64,000 nucleotides of DNA from Streptomyces sp. NBC_00289 (GTDB taxonomy: Bacteria; Actinomycetota; Actinomycetes; Streptomycetales; Streptomycetaceae), in the NCBI RefSeq assembly GCF_041435115.1, contig NZ_CP108046.1, positions 5,456,001 to 5,520,000 of the forward strand, given 5' to 3'. Both the position numbers and the translations under genes were made by a program. Positions 17,547-27,561 of the stretch are shown here, piece after piece. The notes below the pieces were generated by a model that saw only the letters and a program-made list of their open reading frames with translations, did no database searches and was not told where the DNA came from. How positions within the stretch are numbered: position 1 is the first letter of the stretch; the number at the start of each line of letters is the position of its first letter.

Positions 17547-19009
17547 TCAGGCGTCGGCAGGACCCCCGGGCGGAGGCGTGGGCGCTCCCGGCAGACGGAT
17601 CGTGGCGATCGTGCCGCCGCCGTCGGCCTGCGTCAGGGACACCTCGCCGCCCGCCTGCTGGACCGTGCGGGCCACGATCGACAGGCCGAGGCCGGAGCCG
17701 GGCAGGGCGCGGGCGCTCGGGGAGCGCCAGAAGCGGTCGAAGACGTGCGGGAGTTCGTCGGCGGGGATGCCGGGGCCGTGGTCGCGGACGGTCAGGACGC
17801 CGCCGCCGAGCCGCACGTCCACCGTGCCGCCCTCCGGGCTGAACTTCACCGCGTTGTCGAGGATGTTGACCACCGCGCGCTCCAGGGCGGACGGCTCCGC
17901 CCGTACGTACCAGGGCTGCACGTCGGCGGTGATCGTCAGCTCGGGACCGCGCAGACGGGCCCGGCGCAGGGCCGACTCGACGACGTCCTGCCAGGCCAGC
18001 ACCCGCGTCTTGCCCGTGTGCGAGCCCGTGTCCGGCCGCGACAGCTCCTGCAGGTCGCCGATCAGCGCGGCCAGCTCGGTCATCTGCGCCTTGACCGAGG
18101 AGAGCAGCGCCTTCCGGTCGGCGGCGGGAATCGGCCTGCCGATCTCCTCGCTCCGGCTGAGGAGCTCGATGTTCGTACGGAGGGAGGTGAGGGGCGTACG
18201 GAGCTCGTGGCCCGCGTCCGCGATGAGCTGCTGTTGCAGCTCGCGGGAGTTCGCGAGGGAGGAGGTCATCGAGTTGAAGGAACGGGAGAGGCGGGCGACT
18301 TCGTCCTCGCTGTCCTCCTCCACGGGGATGCGGATACTCAAGTCCTCAGTGCGTGCCACGTGTTCGACGGCCTCGGTGAGCTTGTCGACGGGACGCAGAC
18401 CCGCGCGGGCGACTGCCAGGCCGGCGGCGCCCGCTCCGATGACGCCGATGCCGGAGACGAGGAGGAGGATGAGGGCGAGTTCGTTGAGGGTGGACTGGGT
18501 TCCCTCGAGCGGGACAGCGACGACGAAGGCGTAGTTCGCGACCACGCCCTGGGTGACGGGGCCCTCCTTGATGAGTACCGCCGTGGTCATCACGCGTACC
18601 GCGTTGCCGTCGCTGTCAGAGCCGTTGCGGAAGGTCTCGGAGCCGACTTCGGGATTCTTGGCCACGGCCTTGTCCTGGCCGGTGACCTTCACCTGAGCCA
18701 TGGAACCGGGCAGCAGACAGACCTTGCCCTCAGCACTGATGATCTGCGCGTAGCCCCTGAGCCGCCCCCCGCCGAACTCGTTCGACGACGGTTCCTGAAG
18801 ACAGGACTTGGTGAGCTGCGTGAACTCATCCGCGGACATGCCGTGGAACGACGACTGCAAGTCGTTGTTCAGCTCCCCGTACAACTTCCCCTGCACGATG
18901 AACCAACACGTCACCGAAACCGCCGCCACCGCGAACGCCACCGCCGCCGCGACCAGCATGGCGAGGCGGGACCGGATCGGCAGGGAGCGGAACCGGCGTG
19001 CGAGCCTGT

Positions 19010-19013
<4 letters not shown>
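17547..19013 (-). CDS. Sensor histidine kinase (MprB-like)
   Basis: A 488-aa membrane kinase. It has a transmembrane segment near residues 18-42, an extracytoplasmic sensor loop of about 130 residues with two Cys (KSCLQEP, VCLLPG), a second segment near 170-195, a HAMP domain, a dimerisation domain with the phospho-acceptor His in [10 protein letters not shown] (about residue 270), and an ATPase domain with [14 protein letters not shown] and DHGPGIP. Its GTG start overlaps the stop of the response regulator. Layout and the nearby HtrA-like protease gene recall mycobacterial mprAB-pepD, which handles envelope stress; that role is inferred. Confidence 0.9.
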
Positions 19014-19744
<731 letters not shown>

Positions 19745-19845
19745 GGGCTTCGGGTCCTAGGGTGCGGTGGGACGGGCACGAGGGCTGAACGCTCTCAGCC
19801 TCGCATGCTTCCCGGCTGGCGAGTGAGGCGAAGGGCTGGGCGGAA

Positions 19846-20064
19846 TCAGCCGCGCATCGCCGCGAGCCGGTTCAGCCGCACCTTGCGGCGGTGCGGGCGG
19901 GCGGCGGTGGTGCGCAGGCCCATCAGCTGCGGGGGAGCCAGCTCCGGCGCCCGCGAGGCCTGCGCCCGTGTCACCGGCGCGTGGAGGTCGTACGCCACCT
20001 CGAAGGCCAGGGCGAGGTCGGCCGGGCCGGTACCGGCCACCGTGTGCGAAACCTGCTTGATCAT
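19846..20064 (-). CDS. Small hypothetical protein (72 aa)
   Basis: A 72-aa soluble protein between the protease and response regulator genes on the same strand. AGGGAG lies 6 bases before the ATG at 20064. The first half (ADLALAFEVAYDLHAP) is helical and acidic, while the C-terminal third is strongly basic (RPHRRKVRLNRLAAMRG). No domain is recognised. A good binding site and fitting spacing in the cluster make it a likely gene. It may be co-transcribed with the protease. Confidence 0.6.
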   Translation of the reverse strand: MIKQVSHTVAGTGPADLALAFEVAYDLHAPVTRAQASRAPELAPPQLMGLRTTAARPHRRKVRLNRLAAMRG

Positions 20065-20105
20065 GACGTACTCCCTGCTGGTTCGGTGCCGAGTCGGGGG
20101 GCGGG

Positions 20106-21368
20106 TCAGCTGTCGGAGCCGCCGGCCCGCAGCGTGTTCAGGTCGGCCTTGACGGTGTTGATCGGGATGGAGAAGCCGAGCCCGGCGCTGCCGGCGGTCG
20201 AGGAGTCGGAGCCGGCGGAGTACATCGCGGAGTTGATGCCGACGATGTTGCCGTTCATGTCGATCAGTGCGCCGCCGGAGTTGCCGGGGTTGAGGGAGGC
20301 GTCCGTCTGGAGCGCCTTGTACGTCGTCGTGGAGGAGCCGGTCTGGCCGTTGAACTGCTGGCCGCCGAACTCGAACGGCCACTGACCGCTGCCGTTGCCG
20401 CCGCCCTGGCCCTGCTGCTGGCTCTCGTCCGTCGAGACGGTCACGTCACGGTCGAGGGCGGAGACGATGCCGCTGGTGACGGTGCCGGTCAGGCCCTCGG
20501 GGGAGCCGATCGCCACGACCGTGTCGCCGACCTGCACGCCGTCGGAGTTGCCCAGGGTCGCCGTCTTCAGGCCGGAGGCGTTCTCCAGCTTGATCAGGGC
20601 GAGGTCCTTCTTGCTGTCGGTGCCGACGACCTTCGCCGTGTACTCCTTGCCGTCGCTGGTCTTCACCTTGATCGACGTGGCACCGGAGATGACGTGGTTG
20701 TTGGTGATGATCTCGCCGCCGCTGGTGATGATCACGCCGGAGCCGGTGGACTCGCCGGCGTTCGAGGTGGCGTTGATCTCGACGATGCTCGGGCTGACCG
20801 CCGCGGCGATCGCGGCGATGTCGCCCTTCTTGCTGGAGGGCACCACGTTGGTGCTGGTGCTGCTGCTGGCGGCGACGGTGTCGTTGCCGGTCAGCTCCTG
20901 GACGGCGTAGGCGGTACCGCCGCCGACGGCTGCCGCGACGAGCGCCACGGCGGCGAGCAGCGCCATCGGTCCCCGGGTCCGCTTCCTCTTCGGCGCGGGC
21001 TCGGCCGGGATCGCGGTGAGGAGTGCCGTACCGCCGCCGCTGCCGTCACCACCCTGCGCGCCGCCGTACCCGCCGGCCTGCGGGTGACCGTAGGCGCCGG
21101 CGGCCGGGCCGGGCTGCGCGGTGGCGTACCCGGCCTGGGGGCCGCTCTCGGCGGTGAAGGAGGCCGGGGCCGCGGAGTGGGAGGCCTGCGCGGGCCACAC
21201 CGTGGTGCCGGGCTCCACGGTGACCGGCTGCGCCGGGTCGTGGGCCGGCGGGGGCGGCCACTCGGGGTCGACGGGGGAAGAGGCATGCTGCTGCTGGGGG
21301 TACGCGGTCTGGTCGCCGTGACCCTGGGGGTGCTCGTACTCGCCGCTGCGGCGGAAGCTCTCGGTCAT
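20106..21368 (-). CDS. HtrA-like serine protease, membrane-anchored, no PDZ domain
   Basis: A 420-aa protein. Residues 1-125 are a Pro/Gln/Gly-rich cytoplasmic part; a membrane segment follows KRKRTRG near residues 132-152; the protease domain occupies about 185-415. The catalytic triad is visible: His in ITNNHVISG, Asp in KKDLALIKL, Ser in NPGNSGGALI. The chain ends soon after the protease fold (FSIPINTVKADL), so the C-terminal PDZ domain of classic HtrA is missing. It should degrade or refold misfolded proteins outside the membrane. Its place beside an MprAB-like pair fits envelope or secretion stress. Confidence 0.92.
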   Translation of the reverse strand: MTESFRRSGEYEHPQGHGDQTAYPQQQHASSPVDPEWPPPPAHDPAQPVTVEPGTTVWPAQASHSAAPASFTAESGPQAGYATAQPGPAAGAYGHPQAGGYGGAQGGDGSGGGTALLTAIPAEPAPKRKRTRGPMALLAAVALVAAAVGGGTAYAVQELTGNDTVAASSSTSTNVVPSSKKGDIAAIAAAVSPSIVEINATSNAGESTGSGVIITSGGEIITNNHVISGATSIKVKTSDGKEYTAKVVGTDSKKDLALIKLENASGLKTATLGNSDGVQVGDTVVAIGSPEGLTGTVTSGIVSALDRDVTVSTDESQQQGQGGGNGSGQWPFEFGGQQFNGQTGSSTTTYKALQTDASLNPGNSGGALIDMNGNIVGINSAMYSAGSDSSTAGSAGLGFSIPINTVKADLNTLRAGGSDS

Positions 21369-21510
21369 GGAACAGAGCTTGTCCGGTGACCATGAGAGCT
21401 TGCTGAGTGCTCCCTGAGAAGCCCGGCAGAACCTCGTATGCCCGATGTAAAGGTCGTCCTCGCGGCTTGGCGAGGTCTCTCAGACAACCCTCAGGAAACG
21501 GTGTGAAGCC

Positions 21511-22533
21511 TCACACGCAGCCGCAGGAGCTGCGCGTCACCAGCCGGGAGGGGAACACCTTCAGCCGCTCGCGGCGCGATCCCGTGACCCGCACCCCGTC
21601 GTCGAGGACGAGGTCGACCGCCGACCGGGCCATGGCCGAGCGGTCCGACGCGATCGTGGTCAGCGGCGGGTCCGCCAGCGCGGCTTCCTTGATGTCGTCG
21701 AAGCCGGCGACCGCCAGCTCGCCCGGCACCTCGATGCGCAGTTCGCGGGCCGCGCGCAGCACGCCGATCGCCTGGTCGTCGGTGGAGCAGAAGACCGCGG
21801 GCGGACGGTCGGGCCCGGCGAGGAACTCCAGGGCGACCCGATAGGCGTCGTAGCGGTTGTACGGGGCCTCGATGAGCCGGTCCTCGGTGGCGAGACCGGC
21901 CTCCTTCATCGCGCGCCGCCATCCCTCGACGTGGTCGGAGACCGGGTCGCCGACCGCCGGGGTGTCCGCGGTGCCGCCCATACAGGCCACGTACTCGTAG
22001 CCGTGCTCGAGGAGGTGACGGACGGCGAGCTGGGCGCCGCCCAGGTCGTCCGTGACGACGGCGACGTCGTCGATGGCCTCGGGCCGCTCGTGCAGCAGGA
22101 CCACCCTGGCGTCCCAGGCGTCGATCTCGGCGGCGGCCAGGTCGTTCAGCGCGTGGCTGACCAGGATGAGTCCGGACACCCGCATGCCCAGGAAGGCCCG
22201 CAGGTAGTGGACCTCGCGTTCGGCCACGTAGTCGGAGTTGCCGACGAGGACCATCTTTCCGCGCTCGGACGCCGCCTGTTCGACGGCGTGCGCCATCTCC
22301 CCGAAGAAGGGCTGGCGCGCGTCCGGCACGATCAGGCCTATGAGGTCCGTGCGCCGCGAGGCCATGGCCTGCGCCACCCGGTCCGGCCGGTACGACAGTT
22401 CCTTGATCGCGGCGAGGACACGCTCGCGCGTGGCCGGTGCGACCGGCCGGGGTCCGTTGTTGATGACATAACTGACCACGGCAGTGGATGTCCCTGCCAG
22501 CCGCGCTACGTCATCCCGAGTCACCTTGGCCAC
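21511..22533 (-). CDS. LacI-family transcriptional regulator
   Basis: A 340-aa regulator with an N-terminal LacI helix-turn-helix ([21 protein letters not shown], here residues 5-25), a hinge, and a periplasmic-binding-protein-like sugar domain ([46 protein letters not shown]). It ends in a Cys-containing tail (SSCGCV) seen in many LacI proteins. The effector is unknown and no sugar genes are adjacent. It follows glnR on the same strand with a repeat-bearing gap of 127 bases. Confidence 0.92.
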   Translation of the reverse strand: MAKVTRDDVARLAGTSTAVVSYVINNGPRPVAPATRERVLAAIKELSYRPDRVAQAMASRRTDLIGLIVPDARQPFFGEMAHAVEQAASERGKMVLVGNSDYVAEREVHYLRAFLGMRVSGLILVSHALNDLAAAEIDAWDARVVLLHERPEAIDDVAVVTDDLGGAQLAVRHLLEHGYEYVACMGGTADTPAVGDPVSDHVEGWRRAMKEAGLATEDRLIEAPYNRYDAYRVALEFLAGPDRPPAVFCSTDDQAIGVLRAARELRIEVPGELAVAGFDDIKEAALADPPLTTIASDRSAMARSAVDLVLDDGVRVTGSRRERLKVFPSRLVTRSSCGCV

Positions 22534-22546
22534 GCGCGGAGTCTAC

Positions 22547-22604
22547 GCGGATGGACCCGCTCTGGGCAGGGCGTCAAGCGGATGGACCCGCTCTGCGCAG
22601 GGCG
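22547..22604. repeat. 27-bp direct repeat upstream of the LacI gene
   Basis: Two copies, 22547-22573 and 22578-22604, begin GCGGATGGACCCGCTCTG and differ at one base (GGGCAGG against GCGCAGG). They are offset by 31 bases. Each copy contains GCGG-N6-CCGC, which can form a small stem. The pair lies 14 bases before the LacI start, where an operator would be expected. Confidence 0.7.
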
Positions 22605-22660
22605 CGCGGAAGCATCCCTGCGGCTCCCGGTGCGGAAGCCATGCCCTGCCCGAGCGCCCG

Positions 22661-23464
22661 CTACGCCTCGGCGGGGACCTCGGCGGCGTCCAGGGCGGCC
22701 GTCTCGTCCGCATCCTCCGGCTTTGCCGGGGTGGAAGCGGACGTCTGGCCACCGGTCGCCTTGGCCTTCGCGTCGTCGCCGCCGCGGTCGCCCTTCTCCG
22801 GCGTAACGAATCGATAACCGACGTTCCGGACGGTCCCGATCAGCGACTCGTGCTCGACTCCGAGCTTGGCGCGCAGCCGTCGTACGTGGACGTCGACGGT
22901 CCGGGTGCCGCCGAAGTAGTCGTAGCCCCAGACCTCCTGGAGCAGCTGCGCGCGGGTGAAGACGCGGCCCGGGTGCTGGGCCAGGTACTTCAGGAGCTCG
23001 AACTCCTTGAAGGTGAGGTCCAGGACCCGGCCCTTGAGCTTGGCGGAGTAGGTCGCCTCGTCCACGGACAGGTCGCCGTTGCGGATCTCCATGGGGGAGT
23101 CGTCGTTGACGATCTGCTGCCGGCCCATGGCCAGCCGCAGCCGCGCCTCGACCTCGGCGGGGCCCGCGGTGTCGAGCAGGACGTCGTCGATGCCCCAGTC
23201 GGCGGTGACGGCGGCCAGGCCGCCCTCGGTGACGACGAGGATGAGGGGGCAGCCAGGTCCGGTGGAACGCAGCAGCTGACACAGGCTGCGGACCTGCGGG
23301 AGGTCACGGCGGCCGTCGATCAGGATGACGTCGGCACCTGGGGTGTCGACGAGTGCGGGGCCCTCTGCGGGTGCCACGCGCACGTTGTGCAGCAGAAGGC
23401 CGAGAGCGGGGAGCACCTCCGTCGAGGGCTGGAGGGCGTTCGTCAGGAGCAGCAGAGAACTCAT
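22661..23464 (-). CDS. glnR: Global nitrogen regulator GlnR
   Basis: GlnR controls nitrogen assimilation genes such as glnA and amtB in actinomycetes. The 267-aa length matches Streptomyces GlnR. The N-terminal atypical receiver ([25 protein letters not shown]) is followed by a PhoB-type winged helix at about residues 125-220 ([47 protein letters not shown]) and an Ala/Glu-rich tail. The receiver lacks the usual full phosphorylation pocket, as known for GlnR dimers. The ATG at 23464 is chosen over longer options because it begins the conserved MSSLLLLTN. Confidence 0.95.
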   Translation of the reverse strand: MSSLLLLTNALQPSTEVLPALGLLLHNVRVAPAEGPALVDTPGADVILIDGRRDLPQVRSLCQLLRSTGPGCPLILVVTEGGLAAVTADWGIDDVLLDTAGPAEVEARLRLAMGRQQIVNDDSPMEIRNGDLSVDEATYSAKLKGRVLDLTFKEFELLKYLAQHPGRVFTRAQLLQEVWGYDYFGGTRTVDVHVRRLRAKLGVEHESLIGTVRNVGYRFVTPEKGDRGGDDAKAKATGGQTSASTPAKPEDADETAALDAAEVPAEA

Positions 23465-23677
23465 CGCGCCCCACCTGCCTGGGTCGTCATACGTACGTGC
23501 ACGGTTCGCTCGCCCATAACGTCTGGTTCCTCCTCGGTCCCTGCGAGGACGTTTGCGGCACTGCTTCGCAGCCGTGGTACTGGTGCGGCTCCATCGCCCT
23601 GGAGCCCGCGATGCTCTCCGAGGCCCTGTACACCTGCGGTTTCCCGCTTCGTATACAAGGCTTCCGAAAGCACAAAA

Positions 23678-23710
23678 GGACCCGGGGGCTGCGCTGCCCG
23701 AGTCCTCTGC
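23678..23710 (-). terminator. Hairpin with T-run upstream of glnR
   Basis: Read on the minus strand, GGACTCGGG and CCCGGGTCC pair (one G:U) around a GC-rich loop and are followed directly by TTTTGTG. It looks like an intrinsic terminator but points toward glnR, about 210 bases ahead of its start, and the next gene to the right reads the other way. It could be an attenuator in a long glnR leader, or just block stray transcription. Confidence 0.45.
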
Positions 23711-23727
23711 CGAGCAGAATAGCCCAC

Positions 23728-24606
23728 ATGAGCACTGGTTCGGCAGGTCATGTGGCGCGTTCCACCGATCGTCCGCACTCCGAGACAAGCAGACATACCC
23801 GTTTGCGGACGTTTCTGCACACGGTCGACGGGGTGACGATCGATTCCGTATACGAGCCGGTCACGGCCGTATACGACGCCTCCGCGCCACCTTCCCGTGA
23901 CCTGGTGTTCGTCGTCGCGCACGGTTTCACGGGCGATGTGGACCGGCCGCACGTGCGACGGGTGGCGGAGGCGTTCGGCCGTTACGGGGCCGTGGTCACG
24001 TTCTCCTTCCGGGGGCACGGGGCGTCCGGCGGGCGGTCGACCGTCGGCGACCGGGAGGTGCTCGATCTGGCGGCCGCGGTGACCTGGGCGCGCGAGCTCG
24101 GCCACGCGCGCGTGGTCACCGTCGGCTTCTCGATGGGCGGCTCGGTGGTGCTGCGCCACGCGGCGCTCCACGGACGAGGGCCGGGGGGTGCGGGGAGTGC
24201 GGGAACCGGGGACGCGCACACGGACGCGGTGGTCTCGGTGAGTGCCCCCGCCCGCTGGTACTACCGGGGCACGGCCCCCATGCGGCGGCTGCACTGGATC
24301 GTGACCCGGCCCGCGGGCCGTCTGGTGGGCCGCTACGGGCTCCGTACGCGCATCCACCACCGGGAGTGGGACCCGGTCCCGCTGTCCCCGGTGGAGGCGG
24401 TGCCGAGGATCGCCCCGACGCCGTTGCTGATCGTGCACGGCGACAGCGACGGCTACTTCCCGGTGGACCACCCCCGCATGCTGGCCGCGGCCGCCGGTGA
24501 CCACGGCGAACTCTGGCTGGAACCGGGCATGGGGCACGCCGAACACGCGGTCGGCGACGAGCTGCTGGGCCGGATCGGAGACTGGGCCGCCGCACGGGCG
24601 GGCTAG
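23728..24606 (+). CDS. Alpha/beta hydrolase
   Basis: A 292-aa hydrolase. The oxyanion region is VAHGFTGD, the nucleophile elbow GFSMGGSV holds the catalytic Ser, and [12 protein letters not shown] and [10 protein letters not shown] supply the Asp and His. The substrate is unknown; the fold resembles serine aminopeptidase S33/acyl hydrolases. It is divergent from glnR and is followed 37 bases later by the MoaD-like gene, so the two are probably co-transcribed. Confidence 0.85.
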   Translation: MSTGSAGHVARSTDRPHSETSRHTRLRTFLHTVDGVTIDSVYEPVTAVYDASAPPSRDLVFVVAHGFTGDVDRPHVRRVAEAFGRYGAVVTFSFRGHGASGGRSTVGDREVLDLAAAVTWARELGHARVVTVGFSMGGSVVLRHAALHGRGPGGAGSAGTGDAHTDAVVSVSAPARWYYRGTAPMRRLHWIVTRPAGRLVGRYGLRTRIHHREWDPVPLSPVEAVPRIAPTPLLIVHGDSDGYFPVDHPRMLAAAAGDHGELWLEPGMGHAEHAVGDELLGRIGDWAAARAG

Positions 24607-24643
24607 CCTGACCCTGTTGACTGCCGATACACAGAGGAACGAG

Positions 24644-24898
24644 ATGGCAAAGGTCACGGTGCGCTACTGGGCGGCCGCGAAGGCCGCGGCCGGAGTCGCC
24701 GAGGAGCCGCACGACGCGGCCACGCTCGCCGAGGCGCTCGACGCGGCGCGTGAGCGACACCCCGGCGAACTCGTACGGGTCCTGCTGCGATGCTCGTTCC
24801 TCGTCGACGGCGACCCCGTGGGCACCCGCGGACATGAGACGGTACGGCTGACCGACGGCGGCACGGTCGAGGTGCTCCCGCCGTTCGCAGGAGGGTGA
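24644..24898 (+). CDS. MoaD/ThiS-family sulfur-carrier protein
   Basis: An 84-aa beta-grasp protein that starts MAKVTVRYWAAAKAAAG and ends in the diagnostic Gly-Gly (PPFAGG). Such proteins are adenylated and thiocarboxylated at the terminal glycine and donate sulfur for molybdopterin, thiamine or other cofactors. No molybdopterin synthase large subunit is adjacent, so the pathway is uncertain. Thiosulfate sulfurtransferase and SseC lie 2.7 kb away. AGAGGAACG precedes the ATG. Confidence 0.85.
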   Translation: MAKVTVRYWAAAKAAAGVAEEPHDAATLAEALDAARERHPGELVRVLLRCSFLVDGDPVGTRGHETVRLTDGGTVEVLPPFAGG

Positions 24899-24899
24899 G

Positions 24900-26144
24900 A
24901 TGACCAACCAGCCGTACGAGGGCGGTGCCCCTTATCAGGGGCATCAGGGATACCAGGGGCATCAGGGGTACCAGGCGCCCGAGGGCTACGAGGGTTACGA
25001 GGGCTACGACCCGTACCAGCAGCAGCCGTCACAGCAGCAGCCACAGTCACAGGAGCAACAGCAGCCGCAGCCACACGCACAGCAGGTGCACGCACAGCAC
25101 CCGCACGGGCAACAGCAGCAGGCGTGGCCGGGTCAGCAGCAGTACGGGGACCCGCAGGCCGCGCAGCAGTACACGCAGCAGTGGCAGGGGCAGACCTGGG
25201 AGACGCAGATGCACGCGCCCGTCCCGGCGGCCGACACCTCGTACCTCCCGCCGCAGGCGTACGACCCCGGCCACCCGCAGCCCGCACAGCCCGCTCAGGT
25301 CTCCCAGCCCGCTCCGGTGACTCGGCAGGCCCCGGCGGCTCCCGGCGCCGCCGGCTACGGTCCCGCCACCGTCGCCGGGAACGCCCGCGTCACCGACGCC
25401 CAGCGGGCCCGGCTCGAAGGCCGTTCGCCGGTCATCGAACCCGGCATGCAGCCCGCCGCGCTCACCGCTCTGCTGGGTCTCCTGCTGTCCGCCACGGCGG
25501 CCGTCGGCTCGTACGCCCTGCTTGTCCCGCTCGTCGTCCTGCAGGCCGTGACCGCGGCCGGCTGGTTCCGGCTGAACGGCATGTGGCCCGCCCGGCAGGG
25601 CATCGCGCTCGCCTTCGCGGGCGCCCTCACCGCCGACGTGGTGCTGCTGGCGGCGGGCCGTGAGAACGGGCCCGCGGCGATCCTCGGCACCCTGGGCGTC
25701 TGGGTCCTGCTGACCCTCGTCCTCCAGTTGCGTTCGCACGCCGAGCCGGACGAGCGGATGTACGGCCTGATGGCGACCGTCGCCTCGGCGGCGCTTGCCG
25801 TCGTCGCGGCCGGGTACCTCGCGGCCGAGGCGGACGCGGTGACCGTCGGAGCGGCCGCGGTGGCGGTGGCCGTCCTGGCCCGCGCCCTGCCGCTGCCGAC
25901 GCCGGCGTCCGTCGTGGTGGCGCTGCTCGCCGCGGCGGGTGCGGGCATCGCGGTCGGCGGGATGACCGGGATCGGCGCGAAGGGCGCGCTGCTCGGCGCG
26001 GCGGCGGCGGTGTGCGCGCTCATCGGACACCGGGTGGCGAGCTACGACTATCCGTCGCGGTTCGTGCACTTCACGGCCGGGGTGGCGCTGCCCCTGGCGG
26101 CCGCGGCACCGGCGGTGTGGGTACTGGGCCGGGCGCTGGGATAG
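24900..26144 (+). CDS. Multi-pass membrane protein with long Gln-rich N-terminus
   Basis: A 414-aa protein. Residues 1-165 are low-complexity, rich in Gln, Tyr, Pro, Gly and His, including short repeats such as GYQGHQ and GYEGYE. From about residue 180 to the end there are around eight hydrophobic segments. It starts one base after the stop of the MoaD-like gene and is likely coupled to it. No transporter or enzyme signature is visible. The sticky N-terminal tail might mediate protein association (inference). Confidence 0.75.
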   Translation: MTNQPYEGGAPYQGHQGYQGHQGYQAPEGYEGYEGYDPYQQQPSQQQPQSQEQQQPQPHAQQVHAQHPHGQQQQAWPGQQQYGDPQAAQQYTQQWQGQTWETQMHAPVPAADTSYLPPQAYDPGHPQPAQPAQVSQPAPVTRQAPAAPGAAGYGPATVAGNARVTDAQRARLEGRSPVIEPGMQPAALTALLGLLLSATAAVGSYALLVPLVVLQAVTAAGWFRLNGMWPARQGIALAFAGALTADVVLLAAGRENGPAAILGTLGVWVLLTLVLQLRSHAEPDERMYGLMATVASAALAVVAAGYLAAEADAVTVGAAAVAVAVLARALPLPTPASVVVALLAAAGAGIAVGGMTGIGAKGALLGAAAAVCALIGHRVASYDYPSRFVHFTAGVALPLAAAAPAVWVLGRALG

Positions 26145-26291
26145 CCGGAACGCGGGGGTCGACCGGCGCGCGCCGAAGGGCCCCCGGGTCTCCGGCGCAC
26201 GGTTTGCCGGTGTCGCCGCAACGTGTCCCGGTGTGCGCCGGACCGTGGCCCGGGCTCCGCCGGACGGCGTTCCGGTCTGCCGGTCCCCCCG

Positions 26292-26329
26292 GTCACAGGT
26301 GATCGATCTCCCCTGTCACAGGTGATCGA
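26292..26329. repeat. Direct repeat in the promoter of the second DUF2993 gene
   Basis: GTCACAGGTGATCGA occurs exactly at 26292-26306 and 26315-26329, a 23-base offset, about two helical turns. The pair lies about 90 bases before the ATG at 26420, in an otherwise gene-free 275-base gap. It is a good candidate for a two-site operator. Confidence 0.6.
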
Positions 26330-26419
26330 CAATTCCCCGTCCGCCGTGCCCCGCGGGACTAGTCTCGCGCTCGGCGGCCACCCGGTCGTCACGGACCGAC
26401 GTGGTGGGGGACATACCGC

Positions 26420-27157
26420 ATGCGCGCACTGCGAATACTTCTGATCGTCGTCGTGATCCTGGGCGGCCTCTTCGTGATCGCGGACCGAGTGGCGGTCAAC
26501 TTCGCGGAGGGCGAGGCGGCGGACAAGCTGCGGACCACGGAGAACCTGGCCACCACCCCGGACGTCTCCATCAAGGGCTTCCCCTTCCTCACCCAGGCCG
26601 CCGGCGGTGAACTGGACGACGTCGAGGTCGGCATCGAGGGCTACGAGGCGTCCACCGGCGCCGGCGACGACACGATCCGCATCGACGGGCTGACGGCCGA
26701 GATGAGGAACGTCACGTTCTCCGGCGACTTCAGTTCCGCCACCGCGGCCACCGCCACCGGCACCGCGACCCTCGGCTACGACACGTTGCTCAAGGCGGCC
26801 AAGTCCGAGCCCACCCAGGTGGGACCCGGCGTCACCGCCCGGATCGTGGGCCTGTCCGACGGCGGCAACGGCAAGCTCAAGGTCGAGCTCGACGCGACCG
26901 TCCTCGGCGCCAGGCTCCCGCGCACGGTCTCCGTCCTCAGTTCGGCCGCGGTCGTCGACGGCGACACCGTGACGGTGCACGCGGACTCCCTGCCGGACCT
27001 CGGTGTCGACCTCGCGGAGACCAGGATCCGCTCGATCACCGACTTCCAGCAGACCATCGACGGGCTGCCCGGCGGGATCCGCCTGGACAAGGTGCAGGCC
27101 GCGCAGGACGGTGTGCGGATCTCCGTGAAGGGTTCGAACGTCCGGCTGGCCGGGTAG
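26420..27157 (+). CDS. DUF2993 (LmeA-type) protein, short form
   Basis: A 245-aa protein with an N-terminal membrane anchor or uncleaved signal (residues 4-22, LRILLIVVVILGGLFVIA) and an extracytoplasmic DUF2993 domain. The motif IKGFPFLTQA matches IDGFPFLTQL of the longer relative at 11599-12846, and the start of the domain (ADRVAVNFAEGEAADKL) also aligns. Likely a lipid-binding envelope protein by comparison with LmeA. It stands alone, with direct repeats in its promoter region. Confidence 0.85.
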   Translation: MRALRILLIVVVILGGLFVIADRVAVNFAEGEAADKLRTTENLATTPDVSIKGFPFLTQAAGGELDDVEVGIEGYEASTGAGDDTIRIDGLTAEMRNVTFSGDFSSATAATATGTATLGYDTLLKAAKSEPTQVGPGVTARIVGLSDGGNGKLKVELDATVLGARLPRTVSVLSSAAVVDGDTVTVHADSLPDLGVDLAETRIRSITDFQQTIDGLPGGIRLDKVQAAQDGVRISVKGSNVRLAG

Positions 27158-27354
27158 GACGACGGTCGGCGGACCAGGTCCGTCCGACTCGTGAGACGTG
27201 GCCGTCCGCACCGTAGATGTGACAGCCCATCCGCGGGCCCGGGAACCGTGCGAGCACGGGCCGGGCCCCCTTTCTGTCTCGCATCCCGGACGATCGCATC
27301 TCAAAATACGACACGGCGGTGACATGTCCCGCTGTCCGTCCCTACGATCGACGC

Positions 27355-27435
27355 ATGAAGCGACAGGCGGATCTCACGAAGCGGCGGGCAGTAGACCTGT
27401 GCCGCGTCGCCGCCATGCTCTGTCGCACCTTCTGA
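27355..27435 (+). CDS. Putative leader peptide (26 aa) of the sulfur gene operon
   Basis: A 26-codon reading frame, MKRQADLTKRR followed by VDLCRVAAMLCR. The pattern of basic start and paired LCR motifs is that of the actinobacterial putative leader peptides found upstream of sulfur metabolism genes, thought to sense cysteine supply through translation of Cys codons. Here the two Cys codons are TGC and TGT. It ends 127 bases before the thiosulfate sulfurtransferase gene and its stop touches the first of two hairpins. Confidence 0.8.
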   Translation: MKRQADLTKRRAVDLCRVAAMLCRTF

Positions 27436-27480
27436 GCGGAAGCGCCGCCTTCCGCATTCCCCGCGCCCTGTGAAGGGCGC
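27436..27480 (+). promoter_or_regulatory. Two hairpins after the leader peptide, probable attenuator
   Basis: GCGGAAG-CGCCGC-CTTCCGC (27436-27455) begins on the base after the leader stop codon. GCGCCCT-GTGA-AGGGCGC (27463-27480) follows. Both stems are perfect over 7 bp. A ribosome stalled at the Cys codons would sit close to the first stem, so ribosome-dependent switching of these structures is plausible. There is no T-run, so control could be at Rho or translation level. Confidence 0.6.
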
Positions 27481-27561
27481 CCGTGTGCTGCCCTCGCCCC
27501 ACGAGCGCGCGCACCCCTCTCACTGCACGCCCCGCCGTAACTGCCCCGGAGGAGAAAGAGC

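Noticed and set aside
15631..18534. Long plus-strand frame of about 970 codons
   Set aside because: Antisense to the pectinase fusion and the sensor kinase, with shadow-type Gly/Arg/Val-rich composition.
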